64,000 nt of DNA. Origin: Lichina pygmaea (lineage: Eukaryota > Ascomycota > Lichinomycetes > Lichinales > Lichinaceae). Below the pieces are notes generated by a model. It had not been told where the DNA came from. It was given only the letters and a program-made list of their open reading frames with translations, and searched no databases. How positions within the stretch are numbered: position 1 is the stretch's first letter; every line of letters begins with the position of its first letter. The stretch is taken from NCBI GenBank assembly GCA_963422465.1, contig OY730169.1, forward strand, positions 3,286,001-3,350,000, given 5' to 3'. The translations under genes were made by a program, and so were the position numbers. Of the stretch, positions 35,027 to 47,303 are shown in pieces.

Positions 35027-36566
35027 ATGCCGTGGCTAGCGCTGCAAGCTCGGCCGCGCTCCCTGCTCGTGGTCTTTGGCCTGTGGAAAGCGCTGCTGCT
35101 GCTGATCGCGTGCTTCGGCCCCGGACCGGGCTACGACACGTCGGCCTCGCTCCTCTTCCTCGAGCCTGACGGACGGCTCGACGGATCTACAGGGCAGACG
35201 GCGCTCGAGACGTCGACGTCCTCCCTCGACCTACCCCGCATCGGCAGCCTCGTGAGATGGGACGCCGTCTACTTCGTCCAGGTAGCCCGGCGCGGCTACC
35301 TGTTCGAGCAGGAATGGGCCTTCGCACCGGCCTTTCCCCGGATCGCCGGCTCTGCCGCGTCGAGTAAGCTGAAGGGGCTCATCCGCCTTGGTGCGGTGTG
35401 AACGCGCCAGAGACTGATCGGACAGTGCTCGAAAGATGTGGCCTCGCCGTCGATCCTCTAGTTCTTCTCGCGCAAGTCGCCGTTGCCCTGGCGAGTCTCT
35501 TCCATCTGCTCTCTGTCCTCGTCCTGTATCGTCTGAGCCGCGTCGTGTTTCCCGGTCCCAAAGGCAAGCGCATTGCCTTTGTCGCCGCGAGCCTGCATGT
35601 GCTGTCTCCGGCCGGCGTGTTCCTGTCCGCTCCGTACGCCGAGAGCTTCTTTTGCTTCTGCTCCTTCGCTGGCTCCTGGCTCTACGCCGAGAGCCTGTCG
35701 CGGCCCGAGCCCGGGCGGGCCTCGAAGAGGGACCTGCTCGTTCTGGCCTCGAGCCTGTCGTTCGCGGTGGCCACCGCTGCGCGCACCAATGGAGTGCTCA
35801 ACGGAGCCCTGTTCCTCTATGATGCCTGCGTGACTTCTTCGTCGCTGCTGAAGAAGGGCGTGCATGCCTACGCTGTCCGAAGGTTGCTCGTCGTCGGCCT
35901 GGGCGGCGCGATGCTGCCGCTCGGTATGGTTGTCCCACAGGCCTATGCTTACCGCGAGTACTGTCGTACGGGGTCGGCACCGAGGCCCTGGTGTTCCTCT
36001 CTGGTCCCCAGCATCTACGCTTGGGTTCAGCGTACATACTGGTCCGTCGACAGCATCTTCGCATCGAGCCGGTCCTCTTGCTGATGCGTTCGGGCAGGGA
36101 TGTGGGCTTCTTGCGGTACTGGACCTGGTCCAACCTCCCTTTGTTTCTCATAGCAGGTCCCATGCTGGCGATCATGATCTTCTCGGCGGCGTGGGGCTTG
36201 GATATCGTCGCCTGGCCGACGCATGTGCGAACCGCAGTCATCTCGTACGGTAGAGGGCACACGAACAAGGATGCAGAGGCCGAGAGCTCGACTGGGTCGA
36301 GCCCCGGTCACATGCTTCGACGGCTGGCCCTGCCTCAGCTGATCGTGGCGGCGCTCGCCATCAGCAGCTACCATGTGCAGATCGTCAACCGCATCTCTTC
36401 GGGCTACGTCGTCTGGTACTGGTGGCTCGCCTGTGCCATCGTCGATCGTGGCGAGACGCAGGCTACCAAGGCCAGGCCGATGCTGTTAGAGGTCACGGTT
36501 CGAGCGGTCGTCGTCTACGCCCTTGTCCAGGCTGCCCTGTTTGCCTCTTTTTTGCCGCCTGCCTAA
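35027..36566 (+). CDS. GPI18: GPI mannosyltransferase 2 (PIG-V/Gpi18)
   Basis: This enzyme adds the second mannose to the GPI anchor precursor in the ER membrane, using dolichol-phosphate mannose. Three exons are inferred: 35027-35363, 35411-36041 and 36098-36566, giving 478 residues. Intron 1 (47 nt) has a GTAAGC donor. Intron 2 (56 nt) has a GTCCGT donor, and its removal restores the family motif YWDVGFLRYW. The N-terminus carries a membrane segment. The family signature RWDAVYFVQVARRGYLFEQE follows from residue 77, the presumed lumenal catalytic loop with its WD pair. Several further hydrophobic segments extend to the C-terminus (VYALVQAALFASFLPPA). Length fits the family (about 430-500). 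The start ATG at 35027 is the first in frame. Confidence 0.9.
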
Positions 36567-37392
36567 CGCGGCTAAAAGACGCATCTCCAGCGTGGCGAAT
36601 CGCCGCCTTCTCGTGCATTTACCAGGGAAGGAGAGGTGCGACTCATCCACGGTCCTCCATTCAATGTAAGATGGCCGTAGGGCTGTACCACCCAAGGACA
36701 AAAGTAACTTGGTGAAAACGCGCGTCTCACAGTTGCCTATCGAGGACGAGCCGCGTTTATAGAGCTGCCAAAGTCGTCTTGGCATTTCCAGAGCACACGA
36801 CCGCTCGCTGCTGAGTGCTCTCCTCCCTTCGAGTCCGTCGTCCACATACGGCACACTCTGCCTCGAGTCGACGACGCCGCTTCCTCACCTCCACGCGCCC
36901 CAACGCTCGGCGAAACCCTTGTTGCCACCTTGGTCAGCCTCACTCCCGAATCTGAGGCGAGCTGATTAGTAATACACCGTGAAGCGGCCTGGTTTTTCCT
37001 TTGGACAGCCTTTCGTGGTCTGCGACAGAGCGTCTCCAACGTCGAAGCCTCCCACTCCGGTTCAGAGCCGTTGCGTTACGTATAGGCTGGTTGGGCACCA
37101 CTACTAAAGCGGCCTCGACCGTCTACAGACCTTGCCGGCTTCCGGACGCGTCTTGCGCCGCGACGACTCTCCTCGGACAACTGTGCTGCCATCCTAGGCG
37201 CCTCTTGATTGGTCGTACCACTTGCACGTGAGGCCGACCCAGCGGCTGGACAGCTCAGCTCTTTAGGTGCGTCTGGAGCCCGACTGCTGGGACAGCGCAT
37301 GCGACGCCTCTCCCGAGACGTCACTTAGCGACTCCGGCTCCTGTTGCTGCTGTTGCGGCGGCGGCGGCGGCGGCGACGGCGGCCACACGAAG
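36567..37392. other. Intergenic, GPI18 3' side and BLM10 promoter
   Basis: About 826 bases between two plus-strand genes. No gene or RNA is recognised. A GGC/GAC-rich microsatellite (about 37357-37384) lies directly upstream of the BLM10 start codon and would be in its 5' UTR. Confidence 0.5.
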
Positions 37393-40300
37393 ATGCCTGG
37401 CACCATGCTAGACCCTGGCCACCACCTCGAGGAACCGATCTCCTCGCTGGGACGACGCGGAGGGAATAGCGTGTCGGGCGAGACTACCCCGAGCGCGGAA
37501 TGGCAGGATGCCAATGGCACCACCATCGACGACCAGGCGACCAAGGGGCCGTCGTCGAGGGTACCAACATATCCATACTGGAAGAACCTCCCGTACGACG
37601 TCGAAAGTGCGGAGGAGCGCGAACGAAACCTGCAGGAGATTCAGCGTCGACTCTACATCGCGGTGAAGGCCGGAGACTTTGCTCCTGGGGCGGTGCATTG
37701 GACTCGAGAGCTGCGAAGCTGGATGTCCTTGAAGTTCGATCTGCCCGTGGAGACGCGGGCAAAGCTGGCGAAGTTCTACTTCGGTCTGTCTCTTGCTCCG
37801 GGAATCGATCCGGCCGTGACGGAGAGATTCGCCAGCATGTTCATGCTTCTGGCCAGGTACGAGTCCCTCCCTTTCCTCCGAGAGGTCAAACATGTCCTTC
37901 GAAGTGCACTCACGGCCCTCCAGGAAAAGATACTACCTTCGGCCGATAAGGGATCTCACGCTCGACTGGCGGCCGCTGTACAAGGAGCTGAAGGTCTTCG
38001 TGCTGCCTCAAGAGTCCAGCATCATGACCACAGGCATGGCGAGGCGGAACGTGAGGACACTGACGAAGCTGTGCGCCTTTGCCCAGATGTATTTCGATCC
38101 GCTCGAGCTCCCCGCCCTGCTCAAGGAGGTCCTTCCGTACTTTAGCGCCTCCTTCGCCGAAGGCGCCTTCGTCGTGACGGGCCTCCTGGCCTTGCTGCTG
38201 CCCACGGCGCCGGCGCCCGGAGACGCCCGAGACCTGTACCCGGAGCGTCATCTCCCGACGCTCTTCCACCTGTGGTCCCTCATCAACCGCTCCAAAGAGG
38301 TGGACATTCACCTCCTGGATCTCGTTTCCAGGCTCGCGCGTGACTCCTTGCCCGCTGCCCACATCACCTTCTCCGAACATGGCATCTTCACAAAGGATCA
38401 GTCGGCCCTCATCTTCACGGCCATCCTAAGGCTCTTGGAGATTCCCGTCGGGCAAGCGACATCCCCGTACAGCGCCACCGTCGACCTTCACTCCGGCTTG
38501 GCCGTCTTGCTCGCCCGAGATCAGAGGAAGCATCCGGTCACGCACCACATCGCCAGATGGGTGGTCATGTCTCTCTCGCCCGCCTGCCTCGACAACGCCG
38601 ACTCGATCTTGACGCGCCTTGAGGGACTGATACAGGCGATCGAGACCTTCTTCCATCCGTCCAACTCCGGCGCCTGGACGAAGCATCTCTCGCAGCTGGT
38701 GTACTACCTTGCCGACTTCTTCATCATGCGCTGGAATCGAGAAAGGAGTGGGGAGATGCCGATACCGGAAGGGCGGCGGCTGACGCAACCTCTCCGGGAG
38801 CGCTTCGTGCGCTGCCTGAGGGACGTCATATTCATGGGCATCTACGCCAAGAGCGGAACGGCCATGAGTTTCTCCTTGTCGACCCTCTCGAGGCTGGCCC
38901 ACATGGAACCCAAGCTCATCCTTCCCGGCGCCCTGCAGCGCATATATCCATCGATGCAAGGCTTGGTCGAGGTGCATCGCACCACGTCTTCGCTGCGGTC
39001 CCTGCACGTTCTGACCAGGCTGTTGGTCCGCCAGAAGGGCTATCGATGCCATGTCACGACCCTGCTTGGCCTGGCCTTGCCAGGCGTCGACGCCAACGAT
39101 CTGGAGAAGACCTTGCATACCCTGTCCTTCATCCAGTCGACATGCTACAACGTCCCTTTTCACGACCTCACCAACGGCCATGACGACATAGCTGGAAGCT
39201 CGCTGGCGGTGCAGTGGATCACGTCCGAGGTCGAACGCATGGAACGAGAGGGCTCGGATGTGCAGCTAGATTACTCGGAAGCCCTCTCGGACGAGGACGA
39301 GAAGGCGATCCTGCGGTCATCGACCGCCGGCTTCGGAGAGTTTCTGCTCTCGTTCCTGGGAAAGGTCTTCACGCTGTTGGAGAATCTTCCCGACGCCTCT
39401 CGGGTTCGCAGCGGGTCTCCGGAAGAGAACGTCGTCAACACGCTGCCGGCCACGTTCACGCCGCTGCTCGCATGCCTGTCGCCCGAGCTGTACGACACCG
39501 CCCTGGGCAAGATTGCCGATTTCGTCGCCGATCACGTCATCCACCAGGCCCGCGACGCGATGGCGTTCATCTGCAACGCCTTGTGCAAGGTCAACCCGGA
39601 GAAGGGGCTCAAGCGCTTCATCCCGATGCTGATCCAGGCCATCCGGAGCGAGATCGACGACAACGGGGCGGCCTCGACGAGGAACACCGGAACCGATGTC
39701 CTGCCTCGCGACCGAGCGCTCGTGTGGAACGTGAGCCTGCTGAGCATGTGTGTCGTGCACGTCGGGAAGGCAGTCCTGGCTTACGAAGAGGAGCTGTTCG
39801 ATATCGCGACCTACATGCAGAAGAAGTGCAAGGGTATCCCCACCGTACACGTGTCGAACTTCATCCATCACCTTCTCCTCAACCTCACGGTCATCTACAC
39901 CGTCGATTATTCACCCTACGAGCCGGACATCCTCAAGCAAGGTATCGGGCTCGACCAGTGGGGCTCTTACACCCGGCCTCAAGATCTCACCGTCAAGTGG
40001 CACGTACCAAACGAGGCAGAGGTTGCGTTCGCCGTGCGTCTGTTCGAATCGCAGGCGCAGGCCGCGCTTGGACAGCTCAGGTCTTTGATCGGCGAGGCGC
40101 CACCGGTCAAGAGGGACGGCAGTGGCCGAGAGTGGTCCGACGAGGTCTCCAGAAACTTGGTTCTGCTCCGGCTCATCGTGTCGGGCGTATCGGTGCTGTT
40201 CGACGGTGATCGAAAGTCCAGCTCTACGGAGGACGTGCTGACGGCGAACGGTTCGCTCACGGGGGATAGCATGGATGTAGACCCCTCCCCAACGAAACAG

Positions 40301-43300
40301 CGGCAGAGCACAGAAACCGGCCTCGACGACCTGGAAGACAAGGAGGATAAGCCGACCTTCCACCATCCAACTGGTTATTCCTTGCACCCCGACCAGACAT
40401 CTTATCAAGTCGTCCATGGACTCCGCCAAGAGATCGGAGAGCTCCTTCATCAGACGCACGAATTCTTGATAGATAAGCAGGAGGATGACGTTTCTTGCTT
40501 CACCACGCTGTACAGTGCCTACCGGGCATGGTTCATCGACGTCGGGATGGAGAGATCCGCCCATGTGCTGGATAGAGTGACTCGGCTCTACGTGACAGAC
40601 ATCCATCCGTACAAGGTCAGCGGTCTTCGAAAGGAGTACCCTCGACCGCTCTTGGTTCGAAGAGCCCTGGTCCACCACCTTCAGCGGCTGCGGCACAACT
40701 CTTCTCCAAGGCCGAGGTCGCCCCTGGACGAGAAGCTACTACTGGATCTGGCGCACTCGAGCGTGTCCCTCTACACCGAGATCCGGCGAAACGCGCAGAG
40801 CGCCGCCGAGTCTGCGGTAAAGATCGTCACTGGCGCTCGACCGCTCGTGATCCCTCGTCTCCTCGAGGCCTTTGAGCGAGCCGTGAAAGACAACGACTTC
40901 CCCCGCATCAAAGGAGCAATGTACTCTCTGATGTTCGGCAGCATGGCCAAAGCCGTCGGCCGAGACTGGAGGTTCACGCCATCGCTCGTGAAATCCTTCA
41001 TTGACGTCACCACCGTCGACAAACCGTCGATTCAGAAGCTGGCGGCCGGCGCAACCTTCCAGGTGATGGAGTATGGTCGACCTGTTGAGCGCAAGGTCAT
41101 CCTCGACGAGCAGATCGTGGAGGCTATCGCGCCACCAGAGGCTCCTACAGACGTGGTTGCCGAACGGAGCGAGTTTGTGCAACGCAAGCGAAACAGGACC
41201 GAATCCCGCAAGGCGCAACTCGCAGTGGAACTGGTCGAGATGGCGAAGACGGCGCACTGGAAGAAGGCCAGTCGAACCGCCACCATCGTGCTCGCCCTCG
41301 GAATGCGCTTTGACACCATCGCTCCAGAGTCCCTTGTTGAGTTGCTTGCTAACGGCACCATCGATCCCCACCCAGGTCTACGTGGTATATATTCCGGCTC
41401 GCTCGTAGCCGTAAGTCATTGGAGTTTTTTTTGCCGCTCGCGACTGGCTTTGCTGACATGCTCGCAGCTCTTTTCTCTTGTTGAAATGCGGGCAGTCTGT
41501 CTGCACGAGTATGAGAACTACCTTCTGGATAAGCAAGCCGTGCCGGGAAAGATCCAAGTGCCAACAAAGCGTGATGATCCGAGCTGGACGCAAGAGTTTC
41601 TTGCAGGCTTTGGCACCCCCGAGACAGATTACTATGTTGATCTTGACTATCCCGGTTGGCTGATATGGGACGAGAAAATGCCGGCTTACGAAGCAAGCAT
41701 CAAGAAAGGGCTGGATTTTGATGGGCCGGAGAAGCGAGTGCACAAGCTGATTGGAGCGATCATGACCCGTCAATGGTTCCGGACCTTCTTTGATTACCTG
41801 AAGCAGGAGCCTCGTGATTCGCACTCTGACCGTTTCCGCATGGCCAGCGCCATGCTTCTTGTATACGCCTTTGGACTAGTCCTAGACGGTACTACAGTGG
41901 CGAAGATACAGGATATCAAGGAGGACGTCAAGGTGATATACGGCGACGGCAGTGATAAGCACCAACATCGCGCCACTGCTGAGATCCTCGGGGCGCTCGT
42001 GAGCGCAGTCGTTGACGAAGCTGTTGAGAAGAAACGTGATATTTGGGACTTTGCATTTCCGTTCATCAAGGACATCTTCACCGACGGCTTGACGCCGGAG
42101 AATCTGCACTACTGGACAACATTCTTGCACCTGGTGCTCCAGGGTAGAGATCCTCGACGGGCTTGGCCTTTGTATGAGTGGATCTCGGAGTTTCGTCTCG
42201 ATCTCTCCTCGAACGCGGCGTTCAAGGAGAGCTCCAAGATCGATCTCTTGCAGCAGTGCATATCAGACTGCGGATGGCACTACCAGCTGGGAAAACCTGT
42301 TGTGGCCGACTTCCTTGCTCATCTGGATCACCCATATAAGGGCGTTCGTGAAGCGGTGGGTCATACCCTGGCCAGCCTGTACCGGGTGAGCTACCACGAG
42401 TCGTACAAGGATGTCAACGCTCTCGTCGAGGCCCAAAAGGCAGCGTCGTCAATCGGCCGCCGCCCATATCAACCGTCGGAAGAGTTTTCCAACACGATCC
42501 GGGACGTGTTCAGGCGGCTGGAGCAGTGGCGTCACGAAAGGACTCCGGGACAGCAGACGCCATCATCATACACGTCTGGCAGCAAGACGGTATTGCTCTG
42601 GCTCGACAGCACGCTTTGCTCTTACGAGTGTACTCAGCTGGTACCGTTCTTCCCTGACGTATTCATGGACGAGATGCTACACATGATGGACATCAAAGAG
42701 GATCCAGAGCTTCAGTCGCTAGCATACCACGTCTTCCGTCATCTGCCCAATGTTCCCCACCGTCCAGGCGAAGGTCACGACTTCATCGCCGCCATTGTCA
42801 GAATCGGCAAGACGTCAGCCTTGTGGCACCAGCGGCTGCGGATCCTGATCAACATGCAGGTGATCTACTTCCGCCAACTGTTCATCATCTCGGAGGCGGA
42901 GCAAAGAGCTTTGTTTGACTGCGTTTCGGATATGCTGGAAGACTCGCAATTGGAAGTGCGGTTCGGAGCTTCGACCACGCTGTCGGGCATGATCCGATGC
43001 TCGCCCGTCGCCTTCCGATATCAGATTGTACCGGCCCTGAAGGAGCGCTTTACCCGCATGATACGCTCTTCTCCACTCCCCAAACGGGCCTCCGCCGGCA
43101 CCCCGACGCCCGAGCACGCTAAGATCGTCATCACACGACATGCTGCCGTGCTCGGTCTCGGCGCACTAGTACAGGCCTTCCCATACACCTCGCCGCCACC
43201 TGGATGGCTGCCGGAATCCCTCGCATTCCTCGCCGTCAAGGCCGCGGCCGACCCGGGAATGGTGGGCAAGAGCGTCAAGAGCATTCTCAGCGACTTTAAG

Positions 43301-43461
43301 AAGACCAGACAAGACACTTGGCACATTGACGTCAAGGTTCGTTGATTCCCCTATGCTTCCCTTGAGGCTATCGATAGCTTCTAATCTTTTCTGCACAGGC
43401 ATTCACACCTGAACAACTTGAAGACCTAGAGGGCGTTCTCTGGAAATCATATTTTGCTTGA
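37393..43461 (+). CDS. BLM10: Proteasome activator Blm10/PA200
   Basis: A giant HEAT-repeat protein that caps the 20S proteasome and opens its gate. Four exons are inferred: 37393-37856, 37924-41410, 41468-43336 and 43399-43461, giving 1960 residues (yeast Blm10 has about 2140). Family landmarks are YPYWKNLPYDVES (from residue 57), GAVHWTRELRSWMSLKFD, LAPGIDPAVTERFASMFMLL and, across intron 1, YYLRPIRDLTLDWRPLYKEL. Intron 2 (57 nt, GTAAGT...CTGACA...CAG) has no stop and keeps frame, so retention would add 19 residues. The last exon is only 21 codons including the stop (AFTPEQLEDLEGVLWKSYFA). The C-terminus normally carries the HbYX gate-opening motif, YYA in yeast as I recall. Here it reads YFA, with Phe at the critical Tyr. 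Confidence 0.93.
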
Positions 43462-44036
43462 TTGCTTCAACAAACCGGAAGTGGCATACATACATCTCAC
43501 GTCAGACTCTGATTACAGCTCGGTCCGTTACAGTGCATTAAGACCTCGATACATGAAGCGGGTGTTGACTAGAATGGCTGGTGTCTTATCCAGAGCATAG
43601 AAGTTGGATTCGGGCGGGGCTATCTCTGTCACCAACATTGCAATTCGGTCCAGGGTGCATGGGGGTGGGTGTTGCTGGCCACTGCTGATACCAGATATCC
43701 CATACACCAGCGATTACTACATTAGGTTTCACTGTGGATACAGTCGTCTTTGGATCGAAACAATCTGCTGCCACTGGAAACCTGTCGATAGACTTGTTCA
43801 GAAGCTTCTGATTCTGAACCAGATGTTTACATAGCTTTGAAATATAGATTGTTACACGACGTGAATACAAGGAACATTGTGTGAAAGGATAGAGGAGCGC
43901 GGGTGTGAGGGCAAGTCTAGGCTCAATAACCATCTGTGGATCAGGCAACGAACCTAGACCGTCGGGCGAGTCCACTTCTAAAACTCCCCCGGCCCTCCTC
44001 CTTACTAAGGCTCGTGCCAACACTTTTAGCGATCAG
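43462..44036. other. Intergenic between BLM10 and NCS6
   Basis: 575 bases with no gene recognised. It holds the BLM10 3' UTR and the NCS6 promoter. Confidence 0.5.
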
Positions 44037-45493
44037 ATGCCACCAAAAACTTGCGCCAGGTGCTGTGCTGGTCGGGCCGTCATCATCCGGCCCAAGAACC
44101 ACCAAAAGCTGTGTCGAGCATGTTTCATCGAAGTATTCGAGACCGAGATCCACGAGACGATCGCGGCCAGCAGTCTTTTCCAGCGGGGTGAGCGCATCGC
44201 CATCGGCGCGTCCGGAGGCAAGGACAGCACGGTGTTGGCGTCGGTGCTGAAGACGCTGAACGAACGACATGACTATGGCCTAGAGCTGGTGCTCCTGAGC
44301 GTCGACGAGGGAATCAAGGGGTATCGCGACGACAGCCTGGAGACTGTCAAACGGAACGCCATCCAGTATGGCATGCCTCTCGAGATCGTCGGCTACGACC
44401 AACTCTACGGATGGACCATGGATCAGGTCGTCGAGCAGGTCGGCAAGAAGGGAAACTGCACCTACTGCGGCGTCTTCCGGCGACAGGCGTTGGACCGAGG
44501 AGCGGCCCGGTTGGGCATCAAACACGTTGTGACCGGACACAACGCCGACGATGTGGCGGAGACGGTCATGATGAACTGTACGTCTGTAGCCGCTCGATCG
44601 AGCGAGTACGCGGTCCCGTATGCCGTTGCTGATTGACGGGTGCCGTGCGTCCAGTGCTGCGCGGAGACCTTCCTAGGTTGGCTCGAGCTACGAACATCGT
44701 GACGGCGTCGGCGGGCTCTCCCAACAAGCGGTCCAAGCCGCTGAAGTACGCCTACGAGAAGGAGATTGTGCTGTACGCGCACCACAAGAAGCTCGACTAC
44801 TTCTCGACCGAGTGCATCTACTCGCCGGAGGCGTTTCGGGGCTCCGCGCGGACGTTGATCAAGAACTTGGAGCGAATCAGACCCAGCGCGATACTAGATG
44901 TGGTCAAGAGCGGCGAGGACATGGCGACGCTCGTTCCTCCCGAGCTGGCCGGCTCGTCCGGCTGTCAGGGCCGTGGAAGGCCGCCTCTTGAAGCTGACGA
45001 TGGAGGGGAAGATGGTTCGGGGGCTTGTGGAAGCACAAACGGCCGTTCTAGCGGCGGCGAGATGGCCGCCATGGAGAAACGACTCGCAGAGAACGATCGG
45101 GCCGCAGGGGCCGAGATGGAGGTCACCTCCGCCTCTATAGCAGACGCCGTCCGAGCGCCTCCCAAGGCGGATACTGGCGCGACTACGGACGACCCGCAAG
45201 GTCAAGCAACGAACTCTCCACAAGGCCAACCTCACGACCGAAGCCCTGTCTCTCACATGACGGTCGGGCCAGTCAAGAGACGACCTGGAAGGAAGGTCGC
45301 CACCGGCCCTCGAATGGGCCAATGCACCCGGTGCGGGTACCTATCCAGCCAGCCCGTCTGCAAGGCATGCACGCTGCTGGAAGGGCTGAACAAGAACCGG
45401 CCGCGCGTGCATATTGAGCTGGGCGCAGACGAGGAAGATGCCAGCGGCAGCTTACGCAGAGGCGTCGAGAGGATGATCTTGGCCGGTGAATGA
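44037..45493 (+). CDS. NCS6: Cytoplasmic tRNA 2-thiolation protein 1 (Ncs6/Ctu1)
   Basis: With Ncs2/Ctu2 this PP-loop ATPase thiolates the wobble uridine (U34) of tRNA-Lys, -Glu and -Gln in the cytosol, using sulfur carried by Urm1. Two exons are inferred (44037-44577 and 44655-45493; intron 77 nt, GTACGT donor, branch CTGAT), 459 residues. Motifs: N-terminal zinc ligands CARC (C6, C9) and CRAC (C26, C29); PP-loop SGGKDS at 59-64; the [11 protein letters not shown] pair near 140; TGHNADD near 175; LLRGDLPRL across the splice; and a C-terminal zinc ribbon [16 protein letters not shown] near 404-419. Between the core and the C-terminal ribbon is a disordered insert of about 100 residues rich in Gly, Ala and Ser, longer than I recall in yeast Ncs6. 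Confidence 0.93.
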
Positions 45494-46601
45494 TGCGTAC
45501 GACCTGGCGCATCCGAGACGACGTCTTGAGGGCACAACAAGCAGATGTTCATGGCGATTCTGTGTTTTGAATTGGACGCCACCGGATTTTTAGGTTACGA
45601 CCTTCGCTAGGCAGGGTAATTGAGTCCTGAAGATTCCAGGCCCTGAAGATTCCAGATCGTTCTTCTTGCTCGTGACAGTGGCACTCATCTTTACCGTGGA
45701 GGGGCTGTGCTTTACTTTGTGATTGGGTTTGCCGTACGTTTTAGGCGGGTGGCCCGATACGGATGTGTGCTGCTCTCTGGTGTTAAGTGTTGCCGGGCTG
45801 GGTTGAGGTCGGAGACGCTAGGTACGTATCGACGGTATTGATATTGGTACTCCTACGCCATCCAGTACTGGAAATATAGCCTATGCTGGGTCGACTATGA
45901 ATTTCTAGGTGAGGAGATCCCCAGAGCCAGCTGGGGTGAAACCCCCCCCCCCCGCTCCCTCCCTCTGCAGTGCCTAATCGGTACCTATCCTGCCGAGAGA
46001 CGATAGAATACTTTGGGGGTGAGCTTCTGTCAAGTTTCTGGCTCTCCGGTACGGTACCAGTGCTGGTGAGGGAACAAACTAGTCGGGGAGAAAGTCAGTT
46101 CTCGATGGACTCGAGGACCGGGGGGAGGGGGGGGGGGGGGGGGGGGGGGGGTTTGAGGGAGATGGCAGTAGGGGGGTGGTACCGCCACGGGGAGGTCAAA
46201 CCAGGACCGCTCCGGAGAACGGTTCTTGGAGGTCGGAGGTGGGTACTTGTTGGCACCGCCGGCGCGGAGAGAAGTCGATCAAAGGAGAAGAGTCCTCGGC
46301 AGTATCATACGGTACGGTGGTCCGTGGTGTGGCTGAGAAGCACGCAGTGTTGCTACCAATCTGCTAAGGGTCCATGGTAGTACACTCTCAGCAAAGCAAT
46401 TGGGGGTCAACTTCTACTCGGAGAGGACACTCAGTGCGAGTCGTAATTGTGAGAACTCCTTGATGCTCCTAGCCGCTACGGTACCTTGTAATCACCTTCC
46501 TAGCTAGGTGTAACCCTTGGGGTACCTAGGCCAGATACCCCGCCACGTGACAAGGCAAGAGTCGGGCCAAGTCTGTAACACCCCTGACACTTGTCAGTCC
46601 A
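45494..46601. other. Intergenic with long G and C runs
   Basis: No gene is recognised. It contains C11 near 45943-45953 and a near-pure G tract at 46120-46151 (G6, A, G25), a candidate G-quadruplex region. GTAC/CGGTACC-type words are scattered through it. Short open frames over the G tract are artefacts of the repeat. Confidence 0.5.
46120..46151. repeat. Poly-G tract
   Basis: Thirty-two bases, all G except one A at 46126. Length may be uncertain because sequencing slips in such runs. Confidence 0.85.
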
Positions 46602-47303
46602 TCAGCGGACACCTACAGGGAGGCGATAACGTGGTCCAGGACCGACTGGGCTGGTCTTTGGCGCGGTGTAGTGAAAGAAGCCGCCTCCGACTTTGTCGAC
46701 TATGTTTTGCCAGCCGGCAGCCAACTTCTGACGAATAGTCCGGGGTGGTTGTTGGGGGGTCGGAGTGTTGCGAGCATCGTCGGGCAAAGCTTCCGGAAAC
46801 CTGAGTTGTTCCATCTGCCAAGATGGGCGTTCTCCAGTCTCTTCATATTGACGCCAATACTCTTGGTTGCACCATTCGAGGAGTCCATCGTAGTCCAGTT
46901 TGGCGTAAGTCCGCTGTTCAAACAGAGTTAGATCAAGGACTGATTCAGTAGCTTTAACCTTCTTGGCTTACACCATAGACAGCGCAGTCATAAATCCAAT
47001 CAGACCAATAAATCCAGGGTCTTCGATCAACAGATGCTGGCCCTTGCACAACCTGGAGATGTAATTCTCTCAACTTCTTGTATGGTATTTGACCATTGGG
47101 GGGTCCTATGTCATTAGGTCCATTCTCATTTCGCCGTCCTAGCTCTGTCAGCAAAAGCTTTGGTAGGGGCTTAGTCAAGCAGACTTACGAAGGGTATTGA
47201 GACTCCTATCACGAATAGCATTTTCAGAGGAGGGCTGGGCGAAGGTGCTGCCAAGTGATACTGCAACGAACGCCCAGATGTAGATGTTATGAGCAAGATG
47301 CAT
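46602..47303 (-). CDS. Candidate secreted protein (three exons)
   Basis: An ATG at 47303 begins a 22-residue signal peptide (MHLAHNIYIWAFVAVSLGST, then FAQ). Three exons fit perfectly by phase: 47303-47189, 47144-46972 and 46913-46602. The introns are 44 nt (GTAAGT donor, TGACTAAG branch-like) and 58 nt (GTAAGC donor, CTAAC branch), giving 199 residues. The mature part has an aromatic patch (WIYWSDWIYDCAVYG), a central YAKLDYDGLLEWCNQEYWRQ and a basic Pro/Gly-rich tail. It has two cysteines, enough for one disulfide. No domain is recognised. It has canonical introns and a clean stop, so it is probably a functional, lineage-specific gene. An effector role is only a guess from the secretion signal and GTAC-rich surroundings. 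Confidence 0.7.

Noticed and set aside
37267-37392. Upstream extension of BLM10 through poly-Cys/poly-Gly codons
   Set aside because: No ATG there. The residues come from a microsatellite, and the ATG at 37393 is the better start.
39214-40209. Plus-strand frame of 331 codons inside BLM10
   Set aside because: Out-of-frame shadow of BLM10, rich in Arg, Gly and Ala as expected of a frame shift.
43586-44023. Minus-strand frame of 145 codons between BLM10 and NCS6
   Set aside because: No resemblance to a known protein and no good start context. It overlaps the NCS6 promoter.
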